This document shows positions 1-8,433 of a DNA stretch of 64,000 bases, piece after piece. Position numbers and translations under genes: made by a program. The DNA is taken from assembly GCF_002778315.1 (NCBI RefSeq), contig NZ_NESA01000001.1:124001-188000 (forward strand). The letters are read 5' to 3'. The stretch's first letter is position 1. Every line of letters starts with the position of its first letter. The notes below the pieces were generated by a model. It made no database searches, was not told the origin of the DNA, and worked only from the letters and a program-made list of their open reading frames with translations. The stretch is from Limnohabitans sp. JirII-31. Lineage in GTDB: Bacteria; Pseudomonadota; Gammaproteobacteria; Burkholderiales; Burkholderiaceae_C.

Positions 1-40
1 GTTTGTTGGCGATTGTGCTTGTGGTTTTGTCTTTGCCCTT

Positions 41-108
41 GCCTTTGCCTTTGCCTTTGCCTTTGCCTTTGCCTTTGCCTTTGCCTTTGCCTTTGCCTTT
101 GCCTTTGC
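41..108. repeat. Hexanucleotide tandem repeat (GCCTTT)n
   Basis: About eleven uninterrupted copies of GCCTTT are visible, with a few imperfect copies just upstream. Because six is a multiple of three, every frame stays open through it (Pro-Leu or Cys-Leu translations). That explains the spurious open frames here. Such arrays change length by slippage. No gene start or recognisable promoter can be tied to it. Confidence 0.9.
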
Positions 109-116
109 TGTGCTCG

Positions 117-191
117 CTGGGGGTATGGGTGGGGGCCGCTTCTTCATACTGTGTACAGAAAATCATCAGCGGCCCCCACCCATACCCCCAG
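117..191 (+). repeat. 75-nt stem-loop element, copy A
   Basis: Arms 117-140 and 168-191 are perfect 24-bp reverse complements. They enclose a 27-nt loop at 141-167 that contains CTGTGTACAG. The loop is the exact reverse complement of the loop of copy B at 362-436, whereas the stem sequence differs between copies and remains paired in both. This is the signature of a dispersed structured repeat with a conserved loop. Confidence 0.85.
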
Positions 192-361
192 TCTGCGGCT
201 GGCTTGGCTGGCGCTCGCCGTGTTCATGCGCTGCAATGCACGATCTGAGCTGGCTTTTTTGTTGGCACGCAAATCACTTGTAACTTTCGTGGCTTCTGGA
301 TTCTGGCGTCATGCTTGTGATTCAGCATGGGTTCCCGAAAGAACTTGCTCTCAACCCAACC

Positions 362-436
362 GCAGGGGTGATGGGTGCGGCGGGCGATGATTTTCTGTAC
401 ACAGTATGAAGAGCCCGCCGTACCCATCGCCCCTGC
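362..436 (-). repeat. 75-nt stem-loop element, copy B (inverted relative to A)
   Basis: Arms 362-385 and 413-436 pair over 24 positions. Two pairs are G-T, which would be wobble pairs in RNA. The loop 386-412 is 27 nt and is identical to the loop of copy A when read on the minus strand. The stem shares only the G-rich pattern and an ATGGGT block with copy A. The element lies 104 nt past the glyA stop codon, so a role as a transcript-end structure is possible. Confidence 0.85.
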
Positions 437-539
437 CGTTTCCGGCGCGAACGCTTCACAAGAACCATCACGCCAACAGAACCAGCAAACCCCAAAAGCA
501 GTGACCGGCGCGAAATCTTCACGCCAGAAACACCCCAAC

Positions 540-1784
540 TCAGCGGTAGACCGGAAAGCGGCTGGTCAAAGCATGCACCTTGGCGCGCACGGCTGCGATG
601 TTGGCTTCGTCGTGCGGGTTGTCCAACACGTCGGCAATCAAATTGGCGGTCATGCGCGCTTCTTCGTCCTTGAAACCACGCGTCGTCATCGCTGGGGTGC
701 CAATGCGCACGCCGCTGGTGACGAAAGGTTTTTCGGGGTCGTTGGGGATGGCGTTCTTGTTGATCGTCATGTGGGCGGCGCCCAAGGCGGCTTCGGCTTC
801 TTTGCCAGTGATCTTTTTCGAGCGCAGGTCCACCAACATCACGTGGCTTTGTGTGCCGCCGCTGACGATGCGCAGGCCGCGTTGGGTCAGCGTTTCGGCC
901 ACGATGCGGGCGTTGGTAATGACTTGTTGTTGGTAAGCCTTGAACTCAGGCGCCAGGGCTTCTTTGAACGCCACGGCTTTGGCCGCGATGACGTGCATCA
1001 GCGGGCCGCCTTGCAGGCCAGGGAAGATGGCGCTGTTGATGGCTTTTTCGTGCTCGGCTTTCATCAAGATGATGCCGCCACGGGGGCCGCGCAGGCTCTT
1101 GTGGGTGGTGGAGGTCACCACATCGGCGTGAGGCACGGGGTTGGGGTAGACGCCTGCGGCGATCAAGCCGGCGTAGTGGGCCATGTCGACCAAGAAGATG
1201 GCACCCACGTCTTTGGCCACTTTGGCAAACCGTGCAAAGTCAATGTGCAGGCTGTAGGCCGAGGCACCGGCGATGATGAGTTTGGGCTTGCTCTCGTGGG
1301 CCTTTTTCTCCATCGCGTCGTAGTCGATTTCTTCTTTCTCGTTCAGACCGTAGGACACCACGTTGAACCACTTGCCACTCATGTTGAGCGCCATGCCGTG
1401 GGTCAGGTGACCGCCTTCGGCCAGGCTCATGCCCATGATGGTGTCGCCGGGCTTCAAGAAAGCCAAGAACACGGCTTCGTTGGCCGATGCGCCGCAATGC
1501 GGCTGCACGTTGGCCGCGTCGGCGCCAAAGATTTGTTTGATGCGGTCGATCGCCAGTTGCTCAGCCACGTCCACGTGTTCGCAACCGCCGTAATAGCGCT
1601 TGCCGGGGTAGCCTTCGGCGTATTTGTTGGTGAGCTGCGAGCCTTGGGCTTGCATGACGGCGGGGGAGGCGTAGTTTTCGCTGGCGATCAGCTCGATGTG
1701 GTGCTCTTGGCGCGCGTTTTCAGCCTGGATGGCGGCCCACAGTTCGGGGTCGGTCTGTTCGATCAAGATGTTGCGGTGGTACAT
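540..1784 (-). CDS. glyA: Serine hydroxymethyltransferase
   Basis: Cytoplasmic PLP enzyme that interconverts serine and glycine with tetrahydrofolate, feeding one-carbon metabolism. The 414-residue product has the family's usual length. It shows the N-terminal block with [12 protein letters not shown], and the PLP-lysine motif [13 protein letters not shown] near residue 230. I chose the ATG at 1784 (protein starting [10 protein letters not shown]). The frame stays open upstream to 1865, but those extra 27 codons do not look like family sequence. AGGA lies about 7 nt before this start. The gene stands alone between a transglycosylase gene upstream and the stem-loop region downstream. Confidence 0.96.
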   Translation of the reverse strand: MYHRNILIEQTDPELWAAIQAENARQEHHIELIASENYASPAVMQAQGSQLTNKYAEGYPGKRYYGGCEHVDVAEQLAIDRIKQIFGADAANVQPHCGASANEAVFLAFLKPGDTIMGMSLAEGGHLTHGMALNMSGKWFNVVSYGLNEKEEIDYDAMEKKAHESKPKLIIAGASAYSLHIDFARFAKVAKDVGAIFLVDMAHYAGLIAAGVYPNPVPHADVVTSTTHKSLRGPRGGIILMKAEHEKAINSAIFPGLQGGPLMHVIAAKAVAFKEALAPEFKAYQQQVITNARIVAETLTQRGLRIVSGGTQSHVMLVDLRSKKITGKEAEAALGAAHMTINKNAIPNDPEKPFVTSGVRIGTPAMTTRGFKDEEARMTANLIADVLDNPHDEANIAAVRAKVHALTSRFPVYR

Positions 1785-1963
1785 GCTGGCAGTCCTAGTA
1801 GAGGTGGTCCCGGCGTGCCGATACATCGGCACAGGGCTGCCCAGGCGAACGGCAAAACACCTCAAGGGTTGAGGCTGCGCGCTTCCCAGTGGTCAAAACT
1901 CCACGTCAGCGGTGCGGGGCAGGGGCCCAGCACGCCTATCGCCAGTTGCGCGCGGGTCAGAGT

Positions 1964-2812
1964 TTAGCGTGATTCCTCGTCGTCTTTGGCGGCATCACGG
2001 CCAAAGGGGGTGAGGCGCTGGGCTTTTTCCCACAGGCTCTCCAGACGGGCGGTGGCGGCTTCAGCGGCAGACGATGGTGGTGGCGTGAGCGGCACTTTCA
2101 CACCCTTGGCCACTTGTTGCAGGCGGCCATATTCGGCCACCACTTTGGCGGCGTAGCCGGTGTCTTCTTTGATGTTGGCGGCGCCGACGTACAGACGCAG
2201 ACCACCTTCCACGCTGCCCGCGCGGGTGATGCAGTCTTTCAGCACGTTCACGCCCACCCGCACATTGGCCACCGGGTCAAAGGCAGCCAGCGAGCCGCCA
2301 AAACTCACGTATTTGTCTTCGTGAACTTTGGTCATGACCTGCATCAGACCCTGCGCACCCACGGCGCTTTGCGCGAAGGGGTTGAAGGCCGACTCGACCG
2401 CCATCACGGCCAGAATCAGCGTCGGTTCAATTTGGTTACGGGGCCCCAAGTCGTAGGCTTCGGCCACCAGCGCGCTCAAGGGTTCGGGGGCGACCCGGTA
2501 TTTGCGGCTCAGCCAGTAGGCCAGGTAGGCCTGCTGTTTGGGTAGGTCGCGTGGGTCGGTGGCGGTGGCGCGGTCTACGGCGTCGGCGTCGGAGCTCAAA
2601 CCGGTGGCGTCGTATTGACGTTCTTGCAGCCAACTGATCAGCTTGGCTTCGGTGACAGCACGCAGGTCTGGGCGCACTGTCAATGCGACGACGACGAAGA
2701 AGATCGACAACCCCACCACTGCCATGCCGTTGTGGGTGATGGCAAAAAAGCCCTGCGCCACATCGGCTGCGAAAGTTCGCAGTCCTAATTTGATGTGGGT
2801 GAGCAAGGGCAT
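1964..2812 (-). CDS. Lytic transglycosylase, SLT domain
   Basis: Predicted inner-membrane-anchored murein lytic transglycosylase of 282 residues. Residues about 20-43 form a single hydrophobic segment after a basic start. The SLT fold follows, with AVESAFNPFAQS carrying the probable catalytic glutamate and GLMQVM a few residues on, both hallmarks of the Slt/MltC family. The C-terminal tail is charged. The ATG at 2812 was chosen because the frame upstream (to 2920) translates to unlikely sequence and would run into the divergent gene at 2894. The reading frame stays open for 33 further codons beyond its TAA stop (see findings). Confidence 0.9.
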   Translation of the reverse strand: MPLLTHIKLGLRTFAADVAQGFFAITHNGMAVVGLSIFFVVVALTVRPDLRAVTEAKLISWLQERQYDATGLSSDADAVDRATATDPRDLPKQQAYLAYWLSRKYRVAPEPLSALVAEAYDLGPRNQIEPTLILAVMAVESAFNPFAQSAVGAQGLMQVMTKVHEDKYVSFGGSLAAFDPVANVRVGVNVLKDCITRAGSVEGGLRLYVGAANIKEDTGYAAKVVAEYGRLQQVAKGVKVPLTPPPSSAAEAATARLESLWEKAQRLTPFGRDAAKDDEESR

Positions 2813-2893
2813 GAAGATATTTATAAAAGTGAGGTAGCGGAAAATTTTAAAGCCTAGGCGACAATCTATAGATATTTGATACGAGCCTGACCT

Positions 2894-5761
2894 GTGAACG
2901 ATTCTGCTAACAAACCCCACGACCTGACTTCTTTAGATGCTTTGACCGGCGGAGCCTTCACGGCACCCACCTCGGGCGAACGCGCGTCGCGCTTGCGTGA
3001 CTGGCTGGCCAAAGAGCCCAATGCCGAGCAATTGCAAGCGGTCTTCACTGAAATGAGCCACCGGGACAAAGGCGCATCCAAAGTCTTGCGTGAAAAGCTC
3101 GATGAGTTGCGTCGTGCCAAAGGTCAAGACGCTTTGGCCCAAGAGTGGTTGGCCAAAGGCGAGGTGCTGCGCGACGCGGCACACATCAACTTGGCCGATG
3201 CCATGGCTTGGCAACGTGACGCTGCCAAGGCCGGTGCCCCCTTGTCGCGCGAGCCATTGGCGGGTTTGAAAACCGCTTTGGTCGAACGCGTCAAAGCCAT
3301 CGAAGACTTGCAGCATCAAACCCAGGTGCAGCGCGAAGCCGCGGTGTTGCTGGCACAGCGCATTGAGGTGTTATCGACCAAGCCTTGGCAAGACGCGCAA
3401 GCCCAACGCGCAGGCCTACAGGCTGACCTGGACCGTTGGGTGGCGCAAGCCCAAGCTTTGGCGGCCGATGCGCAGTGGCCCAGCGTGGATGCGAAATTTG
3501 CCCCCGCCTTGCAAACCAGCACCCAACAAGTGCAAGCCGTGTGGGTGGCGTTTTGCGAGGCCCTGGCTTTGACCGAAGCCGCTGCTGCCGATGCCAGTGC
3601 CCCTCTGCCAGCGGTGCCCGCCTGGGCTGATCAGTTGCGTGTGGCCCGTGGCGAAGTGTTGCCCCAAGCGGCTGCTGCGCCCGCCAAACCCGAGACCGTG
3701 CGTGTGGACCCCACGCGCAACGTCAAACCCACGGCCGATAAGGCAGTGGTGGATCAAAAACGTTTGGAGCTGGCACAACAAGCCGAAGCCTTGTTCAAAC
3801 CTGCACCGACGCCCAAAGCGGCCAAGCCCGCTTTGGCCAAAGCCGAGCAGCCTGTGGTTGCTGTGGCGTCTGTCGAAGTAAGTGCAGCAAATGCTGACCC
3901 CGTGTTGGCAGAAGCGGCACCCGAAGTAGAAGCGGCACCCGAAGTAGAAGCGGCACCTGAAGTGCAAGCCTCTCCTGTCGAGGAGGCGCGGGCCACGCCC
4001 GCAGAAGCATGGGTGCCAGAAGTTGCTGCCGAAACACCTGCACAAGCCGTTGCCAACGATGAGCCTGCAACACCCCAGCCCCTTGTTGATGCCGTGGCAC
4101 CTGTCGCTGCTGAACCCGAATGGGTGCCCGCCATGGGCGGACGCAAGATGCAAGAAGCCCTGCGCAACTTGCGTGACCAGTGGAAAAAAATTGACAAAGA
4201 GGCAGCGCCCAACCCTGCGTTGTGGAAGCGCTTTGACACTGCATGCAACCGTGCCCACCACGTGGTGGACGCTTGGCTCAAAGAAGCCCGTGCCCAAACC
4301 GCAGCCCACAAAGCACAGCGTTTGGCTTTGATCGAAGAGGTCAAGGCTTGGGCGGCAGAGCACGCCCAAGGCCCCGACTGGAAGGGCGTGGCGCGTCAAC
4401 TGCACCAATTCGCCCAACGCTGGCGCGACAGCGGTCATTTGAGCGAGAAGATGTTTGCCGAGTTGCAGCCTGTGTGGAAGGCGGCCATTCACGCCGCCCA
4501 CGAGCCACTCGAAGCCGTGCAAAAAGCCAGCTTGGCACGCCGCCAGGCCTTGATTGCCGAGGCCCAAGAGTTGGGTGCTGCGCCCACCTTGCGCATTGAC
4601 GCTGTCAAAGCCTTGCAACAGCGTTGGCAAGAAGAAGCTCACACCGTGGTGCTGGACCGCAAGCAAGAGCAAAAGTTGTGGGATGCATTCCGTCAGCCGA
4701 TTGACGAAGCGTTTGCGCGCAAGTCGTCGGTGCGTGAGCAATCGCAAGCCGCCCTGACCCCACATGACCGTGCGGTGTTGGACGCCTCGAAGGCGTTGGA
4801 AGCGGCCATTGCCAAGGGCGATGGCGCACAGATTCGCGCCGCCATGCAGGTGTTGGAGCAAGTCTCTCGCGGAGAGTTGCCGCCCGAAGCAGCCAAGCCA
4901 GCAGCCCCGGTTGCCGCGCCTGCGCAAGCAGCGCCTGCACCAGAGATGCCGGTCGCTGCCGATGCCAGCACAGAAGCCGCACCCGCGGCCAGCGCCGAAG
5001 CGCCTGCGGCGGATGCCCCCCCATCAGATGCCTCGCAAACAACCACCGACTCAGAGGCAGCGCCTGCTGAGCCCGATGTCGCCCCCGCCCCCGCACCCAA
5101 ACCCCACAAGCCCGTGGTCGCGGTGCGTGGTGACGATCGCCCAGGTCAAAAACGTACCGAGGTGGCCCCAGCGGGTTTCCGTGGCCGTGATGGCAAACCG
5201 GCTGGCAAGTTTGGCGACAAGCCCGGCTTTGGCCGTGACGGTGGCGCACGTGCTGGACGTGATGCACGCGACGGTGGCCGTGATGGTTTTGCACCGCGTG
5301 GCCCGCGTTTGGGTGACGCGGCTTTCCGTGCCCAGCGCAATGCCTTGGACATGGCCCAAGACGCACTGCGTAAGCTGGCCGCACAAGCCCACGGCGAAGT
5401 GCTCACGCAACTGATGCACGCTTGGGAAAAGCGCGATGCCAGCCAGTTGCCCGCAGCGCAAGCCATTGGCAACAAGCTCACACCCGCACAACGCGCCCAG
5501 TGGGCCCAGGCTTTGTCCTCGGCACCGCAAGGCGAGGCCGTGACGCCTTTGCTGCGCCTGGAAGTTGCTGCCGAGTTGCCTACGCCTGCTGCCCAGATGG
5601 ATGCTCGCCGCGCTTTGCAATTGCAACTGCTGACCCGCCGCAACGACCCATCGCCCCAAATGACCTGGGCCGCCGACGCGTCTCAGGTACTGGCTGGCGC
5701 TTACGACGAAGCCGCTGCACGCCGCTTGCAAGCCGCTTTGAAGGTGTTGCTCAAGCGTTGA
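2894..5761 (+). CDS. DUF349 domain-containing protein
   Basis: A 955-residue, highly charged, alanine-rich protein with no signal peptide or membrane segment. Helical DUF349-type repeats lie around residues 410-620, with the recurring pattern of a tryptophan-rich helix pair (for example LRDQWKKIDKE and LQQRWQEEAH). They are flanked by two long low-complexity linkers rich in Ala, Pro and Glu (about residues 250-410 and 660-780), and the second runs into an Arg/Gly/Asp-rich stretch. The start is a GTG at 2894. DUF349 proteins have no settled function; a nucleic-acid role is only a guess from the RGD-rich part. The gene end overlaps lpxH by 11 bp, convergently. Confidence 0.85.
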   Translation: MNDSANKPHDLTSLDALTGGAFTAPTSGERASRLRDWLAKEPNAEQLQAVFTEMSHRDKGASKVLREKLDELRRAKGQDALAQEWLAKGEVLRDAAHINLADAMAWQRDAAKAGAPLSREPLAGLKTALVERVKAIEDLQHQTQVQREAAVLLAQRIEVLSTKPWQDAQAQRAGLQADLDRWVAQAQALAADAQWPSVDAKFAPALQTSTQQVQAVWVAFCEALALTEAAAADASAPLPAVPAWADQLRVARGEVLPQAAAAPAKPETVRVDPTRNVKPTADKAVVDQKRLELAQQAEALFKPAPTPKAAKPALAKAEQPVVAVASVEVSAANADPVLAEAAPEVEAAPEVEAAPEVQASPVEEARATPAEAWVPEVAAETPAQAVANDEPATPQPLVDAVAPVAAEPEWVPAMGGRKMQEALRNLRDQWKKIDKEAAPNPALWKRFDTACNRAHHVVDAWLKEARAQTAAHKAQRLALIEEVKAWAAEHAQGPDWKGVARQLHQFAQRWRDSGHLSEKMFAELQPVWKAAIHAAHEPLEAVQKASLARRQALIAEAQELGAAPTLRIDAVKALQQRWQEEAHTVVLDRKQEQKLWDAFRQPIDEAFARKSSVREQSQAALTPHDRAVLDASKALEAAIAKGDGAQIRAAMQVLEQVSRGELPPEAAKPAAPVAAPAQAAPAPEMPVAADASTEAAPAASAEAPAADAPPSDASQTTTDSEAAPAEPDVAPAPAPKPHKPVVAVRGDDRPGQKRTEVAPAGFRGRDGKPAGKFGDKPGFGRDGGARAGRDARDGGRDGFAPRGPRLGDAAFRAQRNALDMAQDALRKLAAQAHGEVLTQLMHAWEKRDASQLPAAQAIGNKLTPAQRAQWAQALSSAPQGEAVTPLLRLEVAAELPTPAAQMDARRALQLQLLTRRNDPSPQMTWAADASQVLAGAYDEAAARRLQAALKVLLKR
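3911..3964 (+). repeat. 18-bp in-frame tandem repeat
   Basis: Three copies of an 18-bp unit (GAAGCGGCACCCGAAGTA; the last copy has two substitutions) lie inside the DUF349 gene and encode the hexapeptide EAAPEV three times. The repeat sits in the first flexible linker, where length changes would keep the frame. Confidence 0.9.
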
Positions 5762-6575
5762 GTGAACGCAAGGGGCGTCGCACCAAGCCGTGGCTGACGC
5801 TGTCAGCCTCTTTGCGCAGCCAAGACACCACTTCCAAGCGCGGGGCTGTGCCGCTGGCATGCCAGTCACTCAAGACCCAGCGCTGTAAACCGTCACCCAT
5901 ATCGTGCACCGCAGGTCGGTGGGTATGGCCGTGCAGCAGCAATGAACTGTTGGTGGCCAGCAGCCAGCTGCGTGCGGCTGGCGTGTCCACGTCGGCATAG
6001 TCGGTGTGCGTGCGTTTGCGTGCTTCGCTTTGGGCACGCATGGCTTGCCCAGTGGCTTGTCGCTGCGCCAAAGGCTGTGCCAGAAACTGCGCTTGCCATG
6101 CGGGTTGGCGCACTTGGTTGCGAAAAGCCAGGTAGTCGTGGTCGCCCAAGCACAGGCTGTCGCCGTGGCTCAGCAGCATGCGTTGGTCGCCCAAGGACAG
6201 CACCGTCGGGTCGTGCAAACCCTGCATGCCTGCTGCTTGCAAGGCGTGTGCGCCTAACAAAAAGTCACGGTTGCCACAGAGGAAGTAAACCGGCAAACGC
6301 TGCGACGTGCGCTGGATCACCGACAAACACTGCAAAGCAAAAGGCTCTTGGGTGTCATCACCCACCCACACCTCGAACAGATCGCCCAAGATGAACAGGG
6401 CATTGGCCTGTGTATGGGCCATGTAATGGGACCAAGCGAGGAAGGTGTCTGGATCGTGCACATCGAGGTGCACGTCAGAGATGAAATCCACCTGTTGCCA
6501 GGTGGAGCTTGCCTGGATGTGTGACACCGCATCAGCCAACAGGCCAGGTGACAAAGCCGGTGACGGCGTGAACAT
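5751..6575 (-). CDS. lpxH: UDP-2,3-diacylglucosamine diphosphatase
   Basis: Lipid A pathway enzyme that hydrolyses UDP-2,3-diacylglucosamine to lipid X and UMP at the inner membrane. The metallophosphoesterase motifs are in order: DVH near residues 34-36, GDLFEVWVGDD at 64-74, GNRD at 101-104, and HGHTHRP near the C-terminus. All metal ligands appear present. The 274 residues are slightly long for LpxH, with an N-terminal extension of about 25 residues. The ATG at 6575 was chosen because the alternative at 6623 would overlap the upstream ppiB gene. It follows ppiB by 25 nt and is probably in the same minus-strand operon. Confidence 0.93.
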   Translation of the reverse strand: MFTPSPALSPGLLADAVSHIQASSTWQQVDFISDVHLDVHDPDTFLAWSHYMAHTQANALFILGDLFEVWVGDDTQEPFALQCLSVIQRTSQRLPVYFLCGNRDFLLGAHALQAAGMQGLHDPTVLSLGDQRMLLSHGDSLCLGDHDYLAFRNQVRQPAWQAQFLAQPLAQRQATGQAMRAQSEARKRTHTDYADVDTPAARSWLLATNSSLLLHGHTHRPAVHDMGDGLQRWVLSDWHASGTAPRLEVVSWLRKEADSVSHGLVRRPLRSLNA

Positions 6576-6600
6576 GTCGGCTGGCCCTACGGGTGGCGCT

Positions 6601-7107
6601 TTAGAGCGCAACCGCTTTCTCAATCACCACGTCTTCTTTGGGCACGTCGTCATGGAAGCCTTTGCGCCCGGTTTTGACGGCGGCAATTTTGTCGACCACG
6701 TCCATACCACTGACCACTTTGCCGAACACGGCGTAGCCCCAGCCTTGTGCGCTGGGGGCGGTGTGGTTCAAGAAGCCGTTGTCTGCCACGTTGATGAAGA
6801 ACTGAGCCGTGGCCGAGTGGGGGTCTGAGGTACGCGCCATGGCCACCGTGTAGTGGTTGTTTTTGAGGCCGTTGTTGGCTTCGTTTTGAATGGGCTCATC
6901 GCATGACTTTTGGGTCATGCCGGGCTCGAAGCCGCCACCTTGCACCATGAAGCCAGGAATGACGCGGTGGAAGATGGTTTTGTCGTAATGGCCTTTGGCC
7001 ACGTAGCTCAAAAAGTTGGCCGTGCACTTGGGGGCTTTCTCGGCATCGAGTTCCAGCGTGATGACGCCGTGGTCCAAGATGTGCAGTTCGACTTGTGGGT
7101 TGCTCAT
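6601..7107 (-). CDS. ppiB: Peptidyl-prolyl cis-trans isomerase, cyclophilin B type
   Basis: Cytoplasmic cyclophilin of 168 residues without a signal peptide. The family core is visible: [13 protein letters not shown], a [18 protein letters not shown] block that holds the active-site Phe and Gln-rich region, and [19 protein letters not shown]. It follows the periplasmic cyclophilin gene by only 3 nt, so the two are co-transcribed and probably a duplication that split between cytoplasm and periplasm. Confidence 0.93.
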   Translation of the reverse strand: MSNPQVELHILDHGVITLELDAEKAPKCTANFLSYVAKGHYDKTIFHRVIPGFMVQGGGFEPGMTQKSCDEPIQNEANNGLKNNHYTVAMARTSDPHSATAQFFINVADNGFLNHTAPSAQGWGYAVFGKVVSGMDVVDKIAAVKTGRKGFHDDVPKEDVVIEKAVAL

Positions 7108-7110
7108 GAT

Positions 7111-7710
7111 TTACTTCTCAAGGGTTGCAGATTGAATGACGATGGCCGTGCGTGGCACATCGGTGGCGAAGGGGCCGCCAGAACTGGTGGGCACTGCCTT
7201 GATGCGTTGCACCACCTCCATGCCAGAGACCACGCGACCAAACACGGTGTAGCCGGGTTGCTGTGGGCTGGGATCTAAAAAGCCGTTGTCCACCACGTTG
7301 ATGAAAAACTGTGACGTGGCTGAATTGGGGACATTGGTGCGCGCCATGGCAATGGTGCCTACGGTGTTGCGTGGGCCTCCTTTGGCCAAGGCCTCACGGC
7401 CTTCGTGCACCACGGGCGCACGGGTGGGGCGCTCCATGTAGCGCTGGTCGTAACCGCCGCCTTGAATCATGAAGTTGCCGATCACGCGGTGAAAGATGGT
7501 GCCGTCGTAGTGCTTGTCGCGCACATATTGCAAAAAGTTTTCCACCGTCTTGGGGGCTTTGTCGGGGTAGACCTCGACCACGATGTCACCCGCATTGGTG
7601 GCAAATTTCACCCGGGGTGCGTCTTGTGCGAAGGTGGTTTGTGCGGCCAAGCCGCACAGGGCCAGGGTGATCGTGCACAGGGCACGCCGAGAGATGAAGG
7701 ACAGGTTCAT
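7111..7710 (-). CDS. ppiA: Periplasmic peptidyl-prolyl cis-trans isomerase, cyclophilin A type
   Basis: A 199-residue cyclophilin with a cleavable signal peptide: a basic start, a hydrophobic stretch through about residue 28, and a likely cut after the TTFAQ region. The core motifs FHRVIGNFMIQGG and MARTNVPNSATSQFFINV are intact. It probably assists folding of exported proteins. Its ATG overlaps the stop of the upstream TPR gene by 4 nt (ATGA type), and ppiB follows after 3 nt, which shows a tight operon TPR-ppiA-ppiB-lpxH. Confidence 0.93.
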   Translation of the reverse strand: MNLSFISRRALCTITLALCGLAAQTTFAQDAPRVKFATNAGDIVVEVYPDKAPKTVENFLQYVRDKHYDGTIFHRVIGNFMIQGGGYDQRYMERPTRAPVVHEGREALAKGGPRNTVGTIAMARTNVPNSATSQFFINVVDNGFLDPSPQQPGYTVFGRVVSGMEVVQRIKAVPTSSGGPFATDVPRTAIVIQSATLEK

Positions 7711-8333
7711 GGTTTGCTTTGGCTCAGTTCAAGTGCAGGTTTGAGGCGCTCTACTTTTTGTGCTGCGGTGCGATGTTTGGGGTCTAGGGACGAGGCACGT
7801 GCATAAGACTGTTGAGCCAAGTGCAGCAGCACATCGCCTAGGTTCTCGTGGGCCGCGGCATAGCTGGGGTTGTCGCGCAAGGCCGCCTCAAACGATTCTT
7901 TGGCACGGTTGTAGTCGCCTTTGGCGGCATACAACACACCCAGGTTGTTGTGCGGCTCAGCCAGCTCCGGGTAGTCTTGCGTCAGCCCCAGGTAAACGGG
8001 CAGGGCTTTGTCGGCTTGACCGGTTTGTTCGTAAATGAAGGCTTGCCAGAACAGCATTTGCGGATCGCGTGGTTTTTTGGCCAAGCTGCGATCAATCCAC
8101 GACAGCGCGGCGGTGTACTTGGCTTGGCGCAACAGTTTGCGCACTTCTTGGTGGTCGTCGGTTTGGGTGGTGCTGGCCAATTCTCCTGGCTGCCAAGCGG
8201 GGCCCACATCGGATTGCGCGAAGGTGGATGTCACCACGCAGGCCAGCGCAAACCCCCAGGCCAAGATGCCGTGTCTGCCCAGTACATGACCGATGTCACG
8301 CGGGTTGGCAAAAGTGTGCTGAGGGTTTTTCAT
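7707..8333 (-). CDS. TPR-repeat exported protein
   Basis: A 208-residue protein with an N-terminal hydrophobic segment at about residues 18-38 (ILAWGFALACVVTSTFAQ) that reads as a signal peptide. Two to three TPR units follow from about residue 70 to 190, with the typical spacing of Gly/Ala, Tyr and Pro (for example AEPHNNLGVLYAAKGDYNRAK). TPR domains bind partners, and none can be named. The ATG at 8333 was chosen because it gives a signal peptide; the frame runs open to 8447 but would then overlap the divergent cysS leader. It is the first gene of the ppiA-ppiB-lpxH operon. Confidence 0.85.
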   Translation of the reverse strand: MKNPQHTFANPRDIGHVLGRHGILAWGFALACVVTSTFAQSDVGPAWQPGELASTTQTDDHQEVRKLLRQAKYTAALSWIDRSLAKKPRDPQMLFWQAFIYEQTGQADKALPVYLGLTQDYPELAEPHNNLGVLYAAKGDYNRAKESFEAALRDNPSYAAAHENLGDVLLHLAQQSYARASSLDPKHRTAAQKVERLKPALELSQSKP

Positions 8334-8433
8334 GTGCTTTGTATACTGAGAGCCATTGTAAAACAGCGGGTCTTCATCACCCTTTGCCTTTGCACCCTTG
8401 TTGACCCAATCTGCGGTCCTTAACGATTCACTC

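Larger units (their letters stand above)
1..539. other. Non-coding region with repeats
   Basis: No convincing gene is visible here. The open frames across it are either Pro-Leu translations of a simple repeat or translations of the two stem-loops. It holds a hexanucleotide tandem repeat (41-108) and two long hairpins (117-191 and 362-436). The stretch 192-361 between the hairpins shows nothing I recognise. glyA ends at 540 on the minus strand, so the second hairpin lies about 100 nt beyond its stop and could help end its transcript. Confidence 0.6.

Noticed and set aside
3-538. Open frames reading Pro-Leu repeats and translated hairpins near the start
   Set aside because: They only translate the hexanucleotide array and the stem-loops, have no family features and no ribosome-binding site.
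375-1967. 530-codon plus-strand frame across glyA
   Set aside because: It is the shadow of glyA on the opposite strand, rich in Ala/Gly/His with no domain signals.
3416-4927. 503-codon minus-strand frame across the DUF349 gene
   Set aside because: Shadow frame; low-complexity Cys/Arg/Gly content and no start site; the plus-strand protein has a clear domain.
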